From Brachionus koreanus (Eukaryota > Rotifera > Eurotatoria > Ploima > Brachionidae), in the NCBI GenBank assembly GCA_016987375.1, contig PJRA01000196.1:1947398-2011397 (forward strand): a stretch of DNA of 64,000 nucleotides. The letters are read 5' to 3'. The translations under genes were made by a program, and so were the position numbers. The notes below the pieces were generated by a model, which was not told where the DNA came from, made no database searches, and was given only the letters and a program-made list of their open reading frames with translations. Shown in pieces: positions 31,302-44,311 of the stretch; within the stretch, counting starts at the first letter, position 1, and every line of letters begins with the position of its first letter.

Positions 31302-31592
31302 TCAATTTTCCAAAACTATTTTTGTGGTGCGTTCCTCGACTTTTTTTAATTCATTCACATAGCTTGTAACCTCTGATACAAAATCCCCACTCTCTTCATT
31401 GGTATGAGCTAAATACTTATGCCTCACATTCAATCTTCCAAAATGCATAACTTTGCAGTTTTTACCACCCAAATCCATGTCCCATACTTGTATCCATTCA
31501 CAAATCGCATCTAAATCTTTCTGTAATTTTATTTTTCCATAAACTTCATTAACAATAGTTAAAATTTTTGAGTCATCAGCATACGTTTGCAT
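31302..31592 (-). pseudogene. LINE reverse transcriptase fragment, second family
   Basis: Minus-strand translation reads QTYADDSKILTIVNE, then LQKDLDAICEWIQVWDM and KCKVMHFGR-like KNCKVMHFGR. That is the (F/Y)ADD catalytic block plus the W...F...KC.VMHFG thumb region of non-LTR reverse transcriptases. After HTNEESGDF the similarity fades into unrelated coding. Upstream palm blocks are missing. Wording differs from the LINE at 16310 (FGKSRTHHGY), so it is another family. Dead fragment. Confidence 0.82.
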
Positions 31593-34500
31593 CTTATTTG
31601 AAATTGCTAGCTTTGTTAATTAACTACTCTTTTTAAACCAATCTTATACCCTCCTTCATTTAAGCTGAATTTAACATTCCCCTTTTTTCACGAATTATAA
31701 GAGTAATGACGTAACAGAGCATTCAAACTTTTCATTTAAAGAAATTTTTAGAATTAAATAAACAAAGAATTAACAAAGATATCATTTTGAAGATTATTCA
31801 ATTTTGTTTATTTCTAGATGTAATTTGACTTAAAGTTTAAAAATTACTAAGATGCTAAAATCAAATATATCCAACCTTTTAAAAAACGCAAAATTTTATA
31901 AATCAACATAAAATGAAAAAGTAAAATTTTCGATCAAATTCATTTTTCAAAAATGATCAAAAAATTTTCATACAAATATTCATTATGTACTAAGTGTTCA
32001 TATTTTTTACATCTAGTTCCGTTAAAACCTTAAAAATCTAGCTAATTAACAGAAATACAGGTTGATTTTGCACAGTAAAAATTTTATGATATTCAAGGTG
32101 TCACAGTTTAAACAACTCTTAACAATAAGTGTACTTAAACATACTACTTATTCCTTGAATTGAATTTAATTCAAAAAAATTTTTGAATAATCATAACCAA
32201 CCTTTTTAAGGGTACAAAATTGAAAACCATCAAAAAAATGCAAAATTTTTTTGATGTTGAATAATTGAATAATTTTCTAAGTAACTTTAAATTTTTTTTC
32301 TATTTTTCTTTTTCCATCTTTTCAAAATCATTTTCCTATCTAATGATACAGCGAAAGTACTTTTTTCGGAACCAGCTTATTCGTTAATACAAGGATTGAC
32401 TGTACACTGTAAAAATAAAATCAAAAAAATTTAACAGAATTTAATGTTATATTTTTTTATTCTTAGAAATCTTAACTAATTCTGATGCAATATTAGAACA
32501 TGTATCAATAGTCAAAGTCTACTAATTATGTGTAAAATCTAAGCAAATGCTAAATTTTCCGAAGTTTATCAGAATGTTCTTAATACTCAAGGCTAGAGGG
32601 ATTTTTCGACCCATTTTATTTGATTCTTTTTTTTTAAAATTAAATTTATTGAATAAAAAACAAAGTAAATAACAAAATATTGCAACTATGAATGCTGCAC
32701 TATGTTGCGTTAAAAAGAGCTATAAGAATTTTTAGCATTTTCAATGTTCTGTTCTGTTTTGTACTTAATTTCACAAAACTTTAAAAATACAAATAGAAGC
32801 AAATGAGATGAGTAAAATTTTGTTTATTTCAAGAGTATTAAACAAGCTTTTAGAATCTTCTTGACTGATCGTAATTTAAATTCTATGTAACATTAAGCTT
32901 GAATTTTTATTGAACTTTTTGAGATTTCAAACTTTAAAAATTTTTAGAATAAGCTCCAAAGATGGTCTAATGAAGAAAACAAACTAAGCTTTTTTCACTT
33001 AACTGGTTATTTCCGTGTTAAACATTCAAGATATTTTTAAATTGGCTTATAAATCTATTTACTGCTATTCTTTTGATGTTGTCGATCATTGTTTGTTAAC
33101 CAATAAATCAAGTTCTTTATCTCTCTGTTAAAATATAGCATAAATCACAATGTAAACCAAATGACGTAAAATTTTGTAAATATTACTACACATACTTTTC
33201 ATTTCAATTAATTAGTGCTTGAACTATAGAACCCTTCACTAAGCAAAAGTTTGTAAAACAAAAAATTTTAAATTGTTTCTATCACTTTGTTGCTCTAATA
33301 ACTGACAAAAAATCATTAGTTTATTGCTCAAAAATTTATTTCAAAGTAATACTACTTTAATTATTTAGTTTATCATTTATTTCCAAGTTTTTGATCTCGT
33401 CTTAGTTTTTCAAAATAGTCATTGTTGATCAATGCTTGAAAAAAATTTGACAATAAAATAATTTTTTCGAATATTATTTAAAATTCTTAACATTGAACCA
33501 AGTTTTTAAAAAAAAATTTATTCATTTAAATCACTAAAAAATTTTTTTCTGTTTTAATTTTTTTAAATTGATTAAAAAGTTTTTAGTTTAATGAAGAGAA
33601 ATCGAAGAAAGACTGTCAAAACTTCATTTGAGTTACTTTTAATCAATTCAAAACAGTTCTTAGTAATAAAAACATGGTAAAGCAACCACAGCGACAAAGT
33701 TAGATTTGCTATCTACAAAAGCACCTGAATTCTCACCAACTCGGAACTAGGCTTAAAATACAACCATATTCAAACCTTATTTACTAATTCTTAACTTTGC
33801 TAAAAATTTATTCACATTCTCTACATTGGCTAGAGAACTTCCGTTTTCTATTTTAATTCTAGACTAAAAAAACAATTAAAAAAAAAATATTTTTTTTTTC
33901 AATCAAGCTTCAAATTGAAATTTAGAAAAAACTTTAAAGAATATTCCCATTTTAATATGAGATTACATAAAAAAACTTGAAACTCATAAATTTTCTTTTC
34001 TAATCTTCTATATTGTAAGGACAAATTTTTGTTTTTAAATTTTTTTCCTTTTTGATTTTTGAAGAAATTCAAAAAACGATAGGTATAGATTTGAAATATA
34101 AATAAAATATAATAAAAATCAGATAAAATTTTATTTTGACTAAAAAATTCTAAATCAAATTAATCAAATTGAAGTAAAAAATTCTAAATCAAATCTAAAA
34201 TATCATGTTCAATTATTTTTTCTTTTTTATACATACAAACCAAAAGTAATGCAATTAGACGTTTTTAAATTAGAGACGCTAAATTTTATTATTCGTTTAC
34301 CCCTAAGGATTTCAAAATATTTTTTCTAAATTGATTAATATAATAAATATAATTAGCAAAAATTAAATTTTATACTTTATTTTTCATATTCTATTCATAT
34401 TGACCAAAATCAAAAAAAAATATATTATTTTAGAAAACAAATTTTATTGCTGTTGTGTAAATATTTTCTATCACTCGCTTGCATTGAAAAATTAATTTTT

Positions 34501-34639
34501 ACATTTAATCAAATTCATTCTCGTTCCTGTTTTTATTTTACATCGTTAATACATAAAATTGATCTGAATAATTGTTATCAAGAGAATTACAATAATAATT
34601 AAAATAACATTTAGCGTATTTTTTCGAAAAAAAATTTTC
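31593..34639. other. No gene seen; one dispersed repeat at 32598-32640
   Basis: About 3 kb of AT-rich DNA. TTTTTCGACCCATTTTATTT at about 32603 belongs to the family at 17803 and 29360. Nothing else could be supported. Confidence 0.5.
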
Positions 34640-35320
34640 TAAGATCTTTTGAGCCTCATTTACTCCTTGCGAAGAAATGACTTTTGTTTCTTTCATTCTA
34701 AGTACATGCCCAAGTCATAATAGTCTTTTTCTCTTAATGCATTGACTTGGTGACTGTGAATTTTTTTTGTATAGTCCAGCGTTCAAGCTTAATGCTTATG
34801 GATTCCTAAAATCATTCAGAAATTCAGAGATTGCCCAACATTCGCTACAGTAAATCATCTCACGTTTTATGATAATAAGTATTTTGTTCATAGATAAAAC
34901 ATTTGTTTAAATTACCGTTAACAGATGTTCCACCTCTGAATTAACTTTGAGAGAAGCATACTGGTGAGCAGACTTTGAAGCTCTCAAAATATTTTCAAAA
35001 TTCTTGACTTTTTCCATGATGTTCCTACTAGAAAATATCTGATCTATGCATCCACTTTCTCATCTAAATACTGCTTGATCTTATCTAAATATAGCATCCA
35101 AAGCGTTCATGATTCTTCTTTGCTGGATAGTGCTGCAGAACGCCTTGACTGCTATTGGAAGCACTAAAATACCACGCCAATTGTCACAGATCAGCTTCAC
35201 AATGAGGTCTTTGTCTTTTTGTGTGATTTCTTGTCGTCAAATCTAACTGTAAAGGACTTGTAATATCCTGTGATCCCTCAGTCAGCTTTAAACATTTCTG
35301 CAGTTATTCCGTTAATATCC
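34640..35320 (-). pseudogene. LINE reverse transcriptase relic, third type, internally deleted
   Basis: On the minus strand, with stops, one reads NWRGILVLPIAVKAFC, then a LxxAIFR...DQAVFR...SGCIDQIFSSRNIMEK-like order (broken by two stops), which corresponds to the NWRGI-LL-KVF and QxGFRxGRSCxDQIFxLRxIIE blocks of RTE-type and related LINE polymerases. Further on, near 34640-34730, LLxLGHVLRMKET matches the RRLxWxGHVLRM block near the C-terminus of such ORFs. The catalytic palm between them is missing, so there is an internal deletion. Inactive. Confidence 0.78.
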
Positions 35321-38300
35321 AGTATAAATTTAATCATAATATTATTACAAAGTCCCCAAAAAAATATATTTTATTATCAATTTTATATGAAAAAGATCAA
35401 ATTTGCTCATATTTTGCATGAAGCATTTTTTTTAGCTACCATTTAGTTAATGTGATCAATTATTCTTTAAATAAATGATTTAATTTTCATGAAACATGAT
35501 TTTTTATAAATTTCATAGAATATTGAAAATCGCAAAAAAAATTCAAACTAGTTTTGATACAAATTATAAAATACTTAATTTTTTTAGCAAGACAAAATTT
35601 TTGATCGATTTTCATTTTCGAAAAATGATTCAACAATTTTACTATTAAATTTGTCTTGTTTTTGGGTTTTGTTATTTTAAAAACTCTTGCACAGTAAAAA
35701 TATTATTTTTTTTAATTGCATTTATTAATATTTATATTTTGTTTTAGAAGATAATTAATGTTATGATTTTTAATTTTTATTAATACTAAGTTAATAATTT
35801 TTAAGTCAAAATTTCATTCTTGTTGAGTATTTTAAAAAATCCACTAATAATTATTATCAAATAATTATTATCTATTTATTGCAAAAAGAATATATTTTTA
35901 AAGTGAGTTTCACTAAAAAATAACAAAAATATTATTCAAATACCGATATCTTTATAAAATTTTATTGAAAAAATATTTGATTTAGAAATTTATTTTTTAA
36001 ATAAAATTTCTTTTTTATTTTTTTTATAAAGCTACTACTCTGCTTCAATTCAAAGCCAATCTTATTTAAAGATAAGCCAAATTGATGCACTCTTCACTGT
36101 AGTAGACAATATATTAGATATATTGTAAAAGATACATACTTCGTATATTATTAAAAATATTAATTAGTTAAGAATTTGATCAATTCAGCATCTGTTTATT
36201 GCAAAAAGATGGCCTCTTAAATGTAGTAATAAAGATGTGACTGAATTTGATGTCAAAAAACTGCTTGTTCTCAAGAAAGAAGTAAAAATTGATTGAATTT
36301 TTTTATTGAAAATCATAACTAGAATTTTATTTTAAAAACTAATCAATAAACAACTCTAAAATGGCCACAAGCAGAGAAAATCCTATCATCAAATATTTAA
36401 TATGGTTGCTCAATATTTTGACAAGAAAAATACTCTTTCCCAAATGAATTAGAAAAAACTAATTTCAAAATAATTACCGGTTATATTTGGTTTAGTTGGG
36501 CCTTTGATTTGTTTGATGGCTTGAAACGATACAAGAGAAAAACTACTATTTACCGGTATTTGAAATGGAATTTAAATTAAACCTAAATTATTCTGGCATT
36601 TCGATAAAAAAATAAACAAAATCATCATAGCTCGCTAATCACGGCCTCTCCATTAGAGAACAAATAAAATTTTTCTCTACTCTCTATTCAATTCATATTA
36701 ACTACTTTATAATTTCAATGCAAATTCAATTTTTATTTGATTAATTTTAAATTTGGCTCAATTTTCATTGCTATGCGCTCTCGGCACATTCAATTTATCT
36801 TTCAAATTTTGTAAAATAATTTTAATAAAATTTTATTTTCAAAATTAATTGGCAATTTTTTTCTTTTTAGCTAAAAGACCATATCGGGAATTGTTCTTTT
36901 TTAGAAAAAAAAAAATAATCTAAAATAAATCGATTAATTGAGTTTATGTGTGTTTAATTGTTCTTGCTGTGAATAAGAAAAAAATAACCGAGACTGTTTA
37001 TTGAAAATTTAATTAAAAGTAAAATTATTACAACTAGTTTTAGACGGTCTAATCAAAAATTAGGCCGAATATTAATTAATTTTTATCAAAAGTCCCATGC
37101 ACGGGTTTAATTTTCTGCTAATGTCCCTTAGGACAAAATTCCATTTTAAATGTCTACTTTTTAAAAAAAAAAAGTTTTACTCTATTCTGAACTAGGCATC
37201 AATCTATTATTGCTTAATTAGATAGACTTTATTGTTTTTTTATTATAAAATTTAATGCTCGGGTGAAATATCTTATTGAGATTTTCAGCCATGTGTTTTG
37301 CTAATTTATCCGAATTTAAATGAACCAAAATAAAATTAATCCTATATATAATCTTAGGCTCAAAATATAAATTCTAAATTTTACAAATTCTAAAATTGGG
37401 ATCCTTTTTTTTTTATTAGAAAACACTTTGAGTATAAGAAAAATTGAGAGTTAAGTGGTTTAGCATGCGACATTTAGATGTTTTTTAAAAGAATATTTGG
37501 TGCGCACGAATTGAATGTAGAATCGATTGAATAAAGATTAGCGTAAATATCACATATTGAAATTGAACAGAACTAATCTGAATCATGCCTCGGAATGCGG
37601 GTCATCCGATTCCATTGTTTTGTTTCTAATTAAATTAAGTCTACACACACACACACACACACACTCAGTAAAACTTCTATCTAAAGCTTGTTCTCTCTCA
37701 TTTTGGTAATATTACAGACTTTAGAATAAATGCACTAGTGCTATGTTTGGTTTATGAGAATTCAAAAAATGAGAAAAAAAAACTTGTGTTTTATTTTAAT
37801 CAAAAATGAGCAGAGGCTGATGCGATTAGGCTGACAATTCGTGATTTCAAGTGAAATTTTGTTGAATTTTGATCCAAACTAATTCAATCAGAATTGTTTG
37901 TTCGTTCTGCTTAGTATTAAACAAGATTTAATATTGAAAATTGTTTTGTTCAATCAAACAAAAAGCGTCTAGAACAAGTTACGGATGTAGTAGTGATATG
38001 GTAAGTTGATTGTGAAAGAATGCATGGGAGTCTACTTTAAAATTATTGTTTAGCTATCATTTTATTTTTTAAAATTAAAGATAATTTGTTTTTCGCGATT
38101 TAAAAGCGAATTAAAATATTTTTGATTAGACAGATTTTGATTTTGTGATCGAAAACATTTTTTTGATAGCTTTAAATATTTATTAGTGTATCAAAATAGA
38201 GAGAGAGAGATAAGGAGAGAAATGATGAAATGAGATGAAATTCTTTAATTTAAAAAAAAATCTTAAAAAAATTTCAAAATTGCCCCAAGTCTATCAGACT

Positions 38301-40689
38301 AAAGGGCTGATTACAAAGTCAAAGTTTCAAATAACAAAAAGCGTAGCTTTAAGTATTTAAATAAGTTATTTTTGCGTATTAATAATGCTCGGCTGCCATG
38401 ATATTTAAATAAATGATAAAATTTGGCTTTACGGCCCGAGTTTTTGTTGGAGAAACTTTTTTTTCTTTGTTGAATATTTTCCAATATTCCTCAACTTAAA
38501 AATAGATACGATGTTATTAAAGTGAATTGAAAATAAAATATTTTTTTATTATTCAATTTATTTTTAGAGTTTAGCTGAAAAGCTTAATCAATTTAGAAAT
38601 TTGAAATTTTTGTTATAAAAATTTTTTTTTTAATTCTTCATAGTTTTTATTTAGATTTCAATTTAAGCTCTCTAATTAGTGGTTTGGAATACATCAAGAA
38701 TACACTTTGATGATTTATTTTGTTGTCAAGGAAATTAAAAATTTTAATCAAATTTCTTTTTTCAAAACTGTTGCACTTAAATATCATTGCAGATTTATCA
38801 ATTTCTGTACCATTTTCAAGCTTTTTTTTAGAACAGTTGAAAAAGGATTAAAATTTCTAAAAAGTCCATTGAAATTTGATCAAAATTTTTACTTTGTCAA
38901 TTTTTTAAATTATTTAATAAAGCTAAATTAACTTGCTAAAATGGTTTAAACAACAAAAATATAGCTTCTTTATTTAAGTGGAACCAAAACACTTTAAATA
39001 TTAAAATTAGATAAAAAAAAAACGAAATTAAGATTATTGCGATAGAGTATGTTATTGCTTATTTCTGTTTCAATTAAATGTTTAAGAAGCCTTTATTTGC
39101 TTTGTTACTGAAATAATATTATGGATAGTTGTTAATAGTTTATTGCATTAATTTAATATAAATATAATTATTTAATCTGATAAATTTTAAATCAAATTAT
39201 TTATCATTAGATATTCATTTTTTTTTAAATAAGCATGAAATTTTGAATTGTTCAATATAAAAAACGTGGTTTATTGTAACGCGTTTTTTTTTTCAATTTT
39301 AATATTGTTAATTTTTTTTCATGGCAGAAATTTTTTAGAATTTATTTTATTCAACCAACGAATTAAGTAAATATGTTTTTTATGTATTTTTAATATAAAA
39401 AAGCTGGCTTTATTTATACGTGTGTTTTATTATTTCAATTCTAAAGAAATATTTTTGAATATTTTATTTTTTATTGAAAAGTACAAAAATAATTTGCTTG
39501 AAATAACAAGATGAATTTTTCTAGAAATATATGATATCATTATTTAGTTTACTTTACTTCTAATAGACTATTTTAGTGGCATTTAATAGAACCAAATTAT
39601 TTTTTTACTCTAAAACTAACAGGTTAAAAAATCTTTTATTAAATAAACAAGTGTAAATTGAAAATTTCTAAAATATGCAATGGCAAAATGAATAAAAAAC
39701 ATATAATTTAAAATATATATATATATTTTTTTTTGAAAAAATTTAAGTTTTAAAATTGATTTTCAATTTAAATGTTATTTACAACCTGGCTTATGCTAAA
39801 GAGAGATTTTTTGTTTTAAATGAAAAAAAATTTAAATTTTTAGAATAAATTTCTCTAAGCAAAGTCCCAGTATTTTGATTTTTTTTGTTATTTTGTGATT
39901 TCATTTGAAAGAAAATTATTATTTTATTTTAAAATTGGGTTATCTTAAATCGGAATGCCTAATGGAAAAAAAATATAAAAATCACAATTTTTGACAATTT
40001 ATCGGCAAAATATCAGTGATATCGAGTGAGCTGAATAATAATTTTTAAAGTGTTCTTGGATAAGCAAAGCATTCAATGAATCTAATTAAAGTATGAGCTT
40101 TACACATAATCTTGATAAGGCCTGAATAAATGCTCACGAAAGACATATTTCTAATTAAAATCAAGTAACATTGAATTGTAATCAATATTTGATTTTCAAT
40201 GTGTGCTTCAGTTAAAATGAGTAAGATACAAAAAAATAATTTATTGAAAAATTAAGTAATTTTTTTGGATAAATTCTTTCGAGCCAGTAGGCACACAATA
40301 TTGGAAAAGATAATTTTTGGCTTTCAAAAATTATTCTTATCAATTATTTTATATATTGAGAAAAATTAAACCGGTAATACAATAATGATTCATAGTATAT
40401 GTGTGTTTATATTTATTTAAAATTATTTTTCGTATATAAAACCAATAATTAAATAAATAATTTTCTTTTTTTTTTTCTAGATTAATTTGTAAATTAAAGG
40501 GTTACGTAAATTTTATTAAAATACTCGAGTAGCTAGATATTTTAATTGAGAAAAATCGATTTTAAAAAAAATAAATCATAATCTCTCACTAGGTTTTTTT
40601 AATAAAAATTTTTGAATTTTTACACAGTATGATGAAGAAAAAATATATGTTTTTTTTTAATTGTTATTTATTAATTTGAAAAAATCAAT
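35321..40689. other. Gene desert with CA and GA repeats
   Basis: About 5.4 kb without a supportable gene. CA run at 37643-37664; GA run at 38199-38211. A 74-codon frame at 38707-38931 is Phe/Lys/Asn-rich and not convincing. Possible regulatory or intronic DNA. Confidence 0.5.
37643..37664. repeat. (CA)n microsatellite
   Basis: Eleven uninterrupted AC units. Confidence 0.9.
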
Positions 40690-40755
40690 TAGGCGATTGG
40701 AATGGAGACTTGGCTGTTTCTTTTCAGCCACATGATCAATTTTTGAAAGCATGAA
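40690..40755. repeat. Dispersed repeat with CAGCCACATGA end, copy 1
   Basis: The order TTGGAATGGAGACTTGG, TTTC, TTTCAGCCACATGA, TTTTTGAAA matches 54790-54855 (TTGAAATGGAAACTTAG, CCTTTCAGCCACATGA, ATTTTTGAAA). In this copy GGCTG...CAGCC can pair as a small hairpin. Unknown element. Confidence 0.6.
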
Positions 40756-41119
40756 AATAATGCTAAATGTTTAATTTAAGTTTGATTTAGATAAAGATTT
40801 CAAAATTTTTTTTTTTAAATTTAAATGTAAAAATTGAACAAAGCTCATTTTGAAAATTTTTGAATTAAAAATAAATTTATGAATTAGGCTCTATTTTTAT
40901 GAAGTTTTGAATTTTTTTTGGATAAATTTATTGAAAAAATGTTTTTTATTTTTAAATTTAAGCTTAGTTTAGTTTATCTAATAAATATAAATGGCACAAT
41001 TGATAACATACACCGTTGTTTACAATACTATGCTTGTAAATTACTTTATTTTACGTAAATTAAATTTATTATATGTAAAAACCTGGAATTTTTAAGATAA
41101 ATTGAGGTAATTGACTTTT

Positions 41120-41276
41120 GAAAAATCACGATATATAATAAATAATTGTGCAATTTTTCAGATAATTAAAAAAAACTCTCTAAAATTATTTGGTAAACAA
41201 AAGAAATTTAATAATTTCTAAAATATTGCACAAAGATCTAGAAATATAAAAATGTAAAATTATTTTCATTATGCCA
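41120..41276. repeat. MITE family 2, degenerate copy (partner at 43806-43995)
   Basis: It shares TTGTGCAATTTTTCAGA, CTCTCTxAAATTATTTGGTA, AATATTGCACAAA and AATGTAAAATTATTTTCATT with the copy at 43806. Its left outer end has diverged. Confidence 0.7.
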
Positions 41277-41672
41277 AAAAATCTCTTTAATTATTTAAAA
41301 AGCTTTTCTAGTATCACACTAACTTGTTATTGATATTTGTTCAATCATTATTTCAATTGGGCATTGTTTACTTATTAGTAAATGATTTTTTTGTATAAGA
41401 ATGAAATTGTAGCCAAATGGTTAGCTATTTATCGACTATTTAAGGTCTAATGGACTATATCGAGATAATTTGTTATCTTTCTTTAAACTTTGTTCAATAC
41501 TTAGAAAAATAAAACCATTTAAACACAAAAAAAAACGCAATTTGCTTTAAGAATTTACTGGCAACAAATTTAATTGATAGTTGTAGGATAAGTTTTTTAA
41601 AACGTTAAATTCAATTAAATAAATTGATGATATTGATTGATTGATTTGATTTAAAAAAAAAAGTTAAAATTT

Positions 41673-41752
41673 TAATATTTTATTTTAGTAAATTTTAATT
41701 TATCAAAAAAGAAACAATTTTTGTTTTGTTTGTATTTGAATTTCACAATACA
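41673..41752. repeat. Dispersed repeat, copy 2 (partner at 17451-17529)
   Basis: Nearly the same 75 bp as 17451-17529, with a few substitutions (AAAAAAGAAACAA for AAAATAGGAAAAA). There is no MITE next to this copy. Confidence 0.65.
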
Positions 41753-42588
41753 TAAATTGAATTAGATTAAATTTTTTTTCTTCATTTGATAACTAAATAT
41801 AATATTTATTCAGTAAAAACCATGAAGATGGTGTACTAAATTTTTAAAAATTAAAATAGAGTTTATTCATAATTTGTTTGTTTATTCATGATTTAATTGA
41901 ATCAAAAATAATTTTTTAAATTCGATTGTTAAAAAAAGTCAAATAATAAAATAAAATTTTCAAATTTACAATCATTTTGTTGGTTGGGTCTTAAACTATT
42001 TTGTAATAATTGTTCTTCCATAGTGGTATTAACATTGCATATTTTTCTTAGAATAAATCATCATTCAAAATGAAAATAAATGATCTTTTTTGCAATTTGA
42101 TGCAATCATGTCAAAATAGCCTTGAGTTTTGAATAATTTTTAGCGTGATGATTGATCGAATATTAGTCAGCAATAAGATATCATGATATCAAATTAAATG
42201 CCACTTAATTCTGCGAGATAGATTAGTTTTTAGTTGGAGTTATGTAACTTTATTTTATTCAAGATAAACTAGTGAGCTTTCATTCAAACATTATTTTTTT
42301 TTCGAGTATCATCGCCAATAATCCAACTAAAAGCATTTTTTATCAAGTGTTTATAAACAAGATATTCAACATCACAAAGCCTATTTTGATTATTTTTGTT
42401 TTGTTTCAAAATTAGGTATAAATTAGCTGAAAAAACTAAAATTAACATTTCAAAGGAGGCATCAAAGCATTTTTGTTAAAATAATAGATTTTTTTTTATT
42501 AAATTTTTTTAAAATTTGAAAATTAAAAAAAAAAATTTCTTTTAATTGCTAAGCAATATTTCTAAATTTGCAAAACGAAAAAATTGGT

Positions 42589-42655
42589 GTTTGTGTGGCC
42601 GAATGGATGTGGTCAGTAAGATCGAAAACAAGTGGTTCTAATGAAAGAAAGCTGA
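42589..42655 (+). repeat. tRNA-like sequence (pseudogene or SINE head)
   Basis: TGGCCGAATGG (42596-42606) fits an RNA polymerase III A box of the Ser/Leu tRNA type. GTGGTTCTAATGA, 28 bases later, is a weak B box (consensus GGTTCGANNCC). No proper acceptor or T-stem pairing is visible, so it is not a working tRNA gene. Confidence 0.4.
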
Positions 42656-43119
42656 TTTTGTTTGCTTAGCATTTAGAGTCCATTTGATCATTTGTCTGAT
42701 GAGGCAACTATTTTCTACAATATTTCTTAATTTTTAGGCACAAAAAAAAATTTGGTTAAATCAACACTAAGTGAGGAGTAACGCAACAAAAATAGAATAA
42801 TTCAAAATTAAGAGAGCTAGAGAGATAGAAATCTTCAGACCGAGAATTTTTCTATTCAAGATAATCTGTAATCGATAAGCTGACGCGCTATTATATTTCA
42901 AAAGAGTTCTTAGCGATTATTTTAATCAATAGAGAATAATTAAATTTTTAATTAAACGAAATGCAACGAGAATTTACAATCGAAACAATTTTCAATTTGA
43001 CATCGTAGCCGACGTCGTCTTAAAGAGTGCAATTTGCAAGAGGCAATTACTTGAAACAAATGGTTAAATAATCGTGCCCATTACTTTACGACAAGATAAA
43101 CAAATGAACGAGCTACAGA

Positions 43120-43148
43120 AAGAGAGAGCGAGAGAGAGAGAGAGAGAA
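43120..43148. repeat. (GA)n microsatellite
   Basis: AGAAAGAGAGAGCGAGAGAG followed by more AG units; one CG interruption. Confidence 0.9.
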
Positions 43149-43359
43149 ATTAATTGAAATCTAATTGCAAGTCAAAATACAATTCTTAAACAACGAAAAC
43201 CAAACAAATTAAAAATCTATTTTAGATTTATTAGACTAAAAGTGAGCACAAACATATATTACTTAGAAGACTATATTAGGAGTATTTATTGCAATTTGTC
43301 AAAAATATAAATTTTGCATGCGGTCAAAACTTGGATGAATCAGGCGGCGTCGAACGAGT

Positions 43360-43385
43360 ACACACACACACACACACACACACAA
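43360..43385. repeat. (CA)n microsatellite
   Basis: About thirteen CA units; the frame running through it would code Thr-His repeats and is not accepted as a gene. Confidence 0.9.
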
Positions 43386-43805
43386 ATCAGACTAGCCACC
43401 TTTATTGCAGGACATAAGCCAAAGGAAATGAAAAAAATTTTTTTTTATTATTTTAATATTCAACGTCTATCACATAGATTTAGACAGAGCCGTTCTTAAG
43501 AAATTAATTTTTATTCAAAATTATTAATCAATAAGTGCATAGCGTCGCTTAGGCAATTGAGCTTCATGGTGAGATAGAAAATAAATGAAAATTTCTTAGA
43601 TTGTTTTGTTTATAGTTGAATAAAAAAATGACAAAAATTAATCCTAGTTTTAACAAAAGCTCTAAAGTAAAAGAAAAATTCTAGTGTCTAGCTAAAAAAT
43701 TGATTTTATGATTTTAAATTCTTTTTAAGAACAAGAAAGTTTGATGGCTATTTTGTGTATTTTTATTAATTAATTAAATTATTTAATTAAATTTATAAAT
43801 TTAAG

Positions 43806-43995
43806 AGCAAAATGAAAATAATTTTACATTTTTATATTTTCATATTTTTAGATTTTTTGTGCAATTTTTCAGAAAATTAAAATAACTCTCTCAAATTATT
43901 TGGTAAACAAAAATAAAATAAAAAATTTCTTAAATATTGCACAAAAAATCTAAAAATATGAAAATGTAAAAATGTAAAATTATTTTCATTTTGCC
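43806..43995. mobile_element. MITE family 2, complete palindromic copy
   Basis: Arms of about 65 bp are almost perfect reverse complements: left GCAAAATGAAAATAATTTTA, CATATTTTTAGATTTTTTGT, GCAA; right TTGCACAAAAAATCTAAAAA, TGTAAAATTATTTTCATTTT, GCC. The spacer is about 55 bp with CTCTCTCAAATTATTTGGTA. Total is about 190 bp and non-coding. The RNA or single strand would form a long hairpin. Target duplication is unclear. Confidence 0.85.
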
Positions 43996-44195
43996 AATTT
44001 AAGTTATGATAGAAAAGAACTTGTGACCAGATTTTTATTCATTTAAAAAATAGCTGTAGAAATAATACATCATTAAAAGTTGAAAAATTTATTCCTTTAT
44101 TTTTAGTTAATTAAAAAAATTTTTCATTTTGTTTTTTTAGATTTAATGCTTTTTCTAGTCTCACTGCATTTAGAAGCCGCCTTTTAAATAAATAG

Positions 44196-44311
44196 AAGTA
44201 GATGTGGAAGTTGTAATAACTGAAATACGACCCAGAAAAGATCCTTGGTATTTTGTCTCAAAATTATGGCTAATGAAGCTAAAAGAAAAATTACTGTATT
44301 TCTTAAAATAA
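44196..44311 (+). pseudogene. Isolated coding-like exon
   Basis: After AATAG, the plus strand reads VDVEVVITEIRPRKDPWYFV, then SKLWLMKL and, after more codons, a stop. Charged and aromatic content (RPRKDPWYF) is unlike chance translation of this AT-rich DNA. No ATG, no other exon near. It could be a relic of a processed or decayed gene, or an exon of a long-intron gene. The WYFVSKLWL phrase recalls the core of DUSP domains in ubiquitin proteases, but this is only a weak likeness. Confidence 0.35.

Noticed and set aside
43314..43499. 61-codon frame with Thr-His repeats
   Set aside because: Translation of the CA microsatellite.
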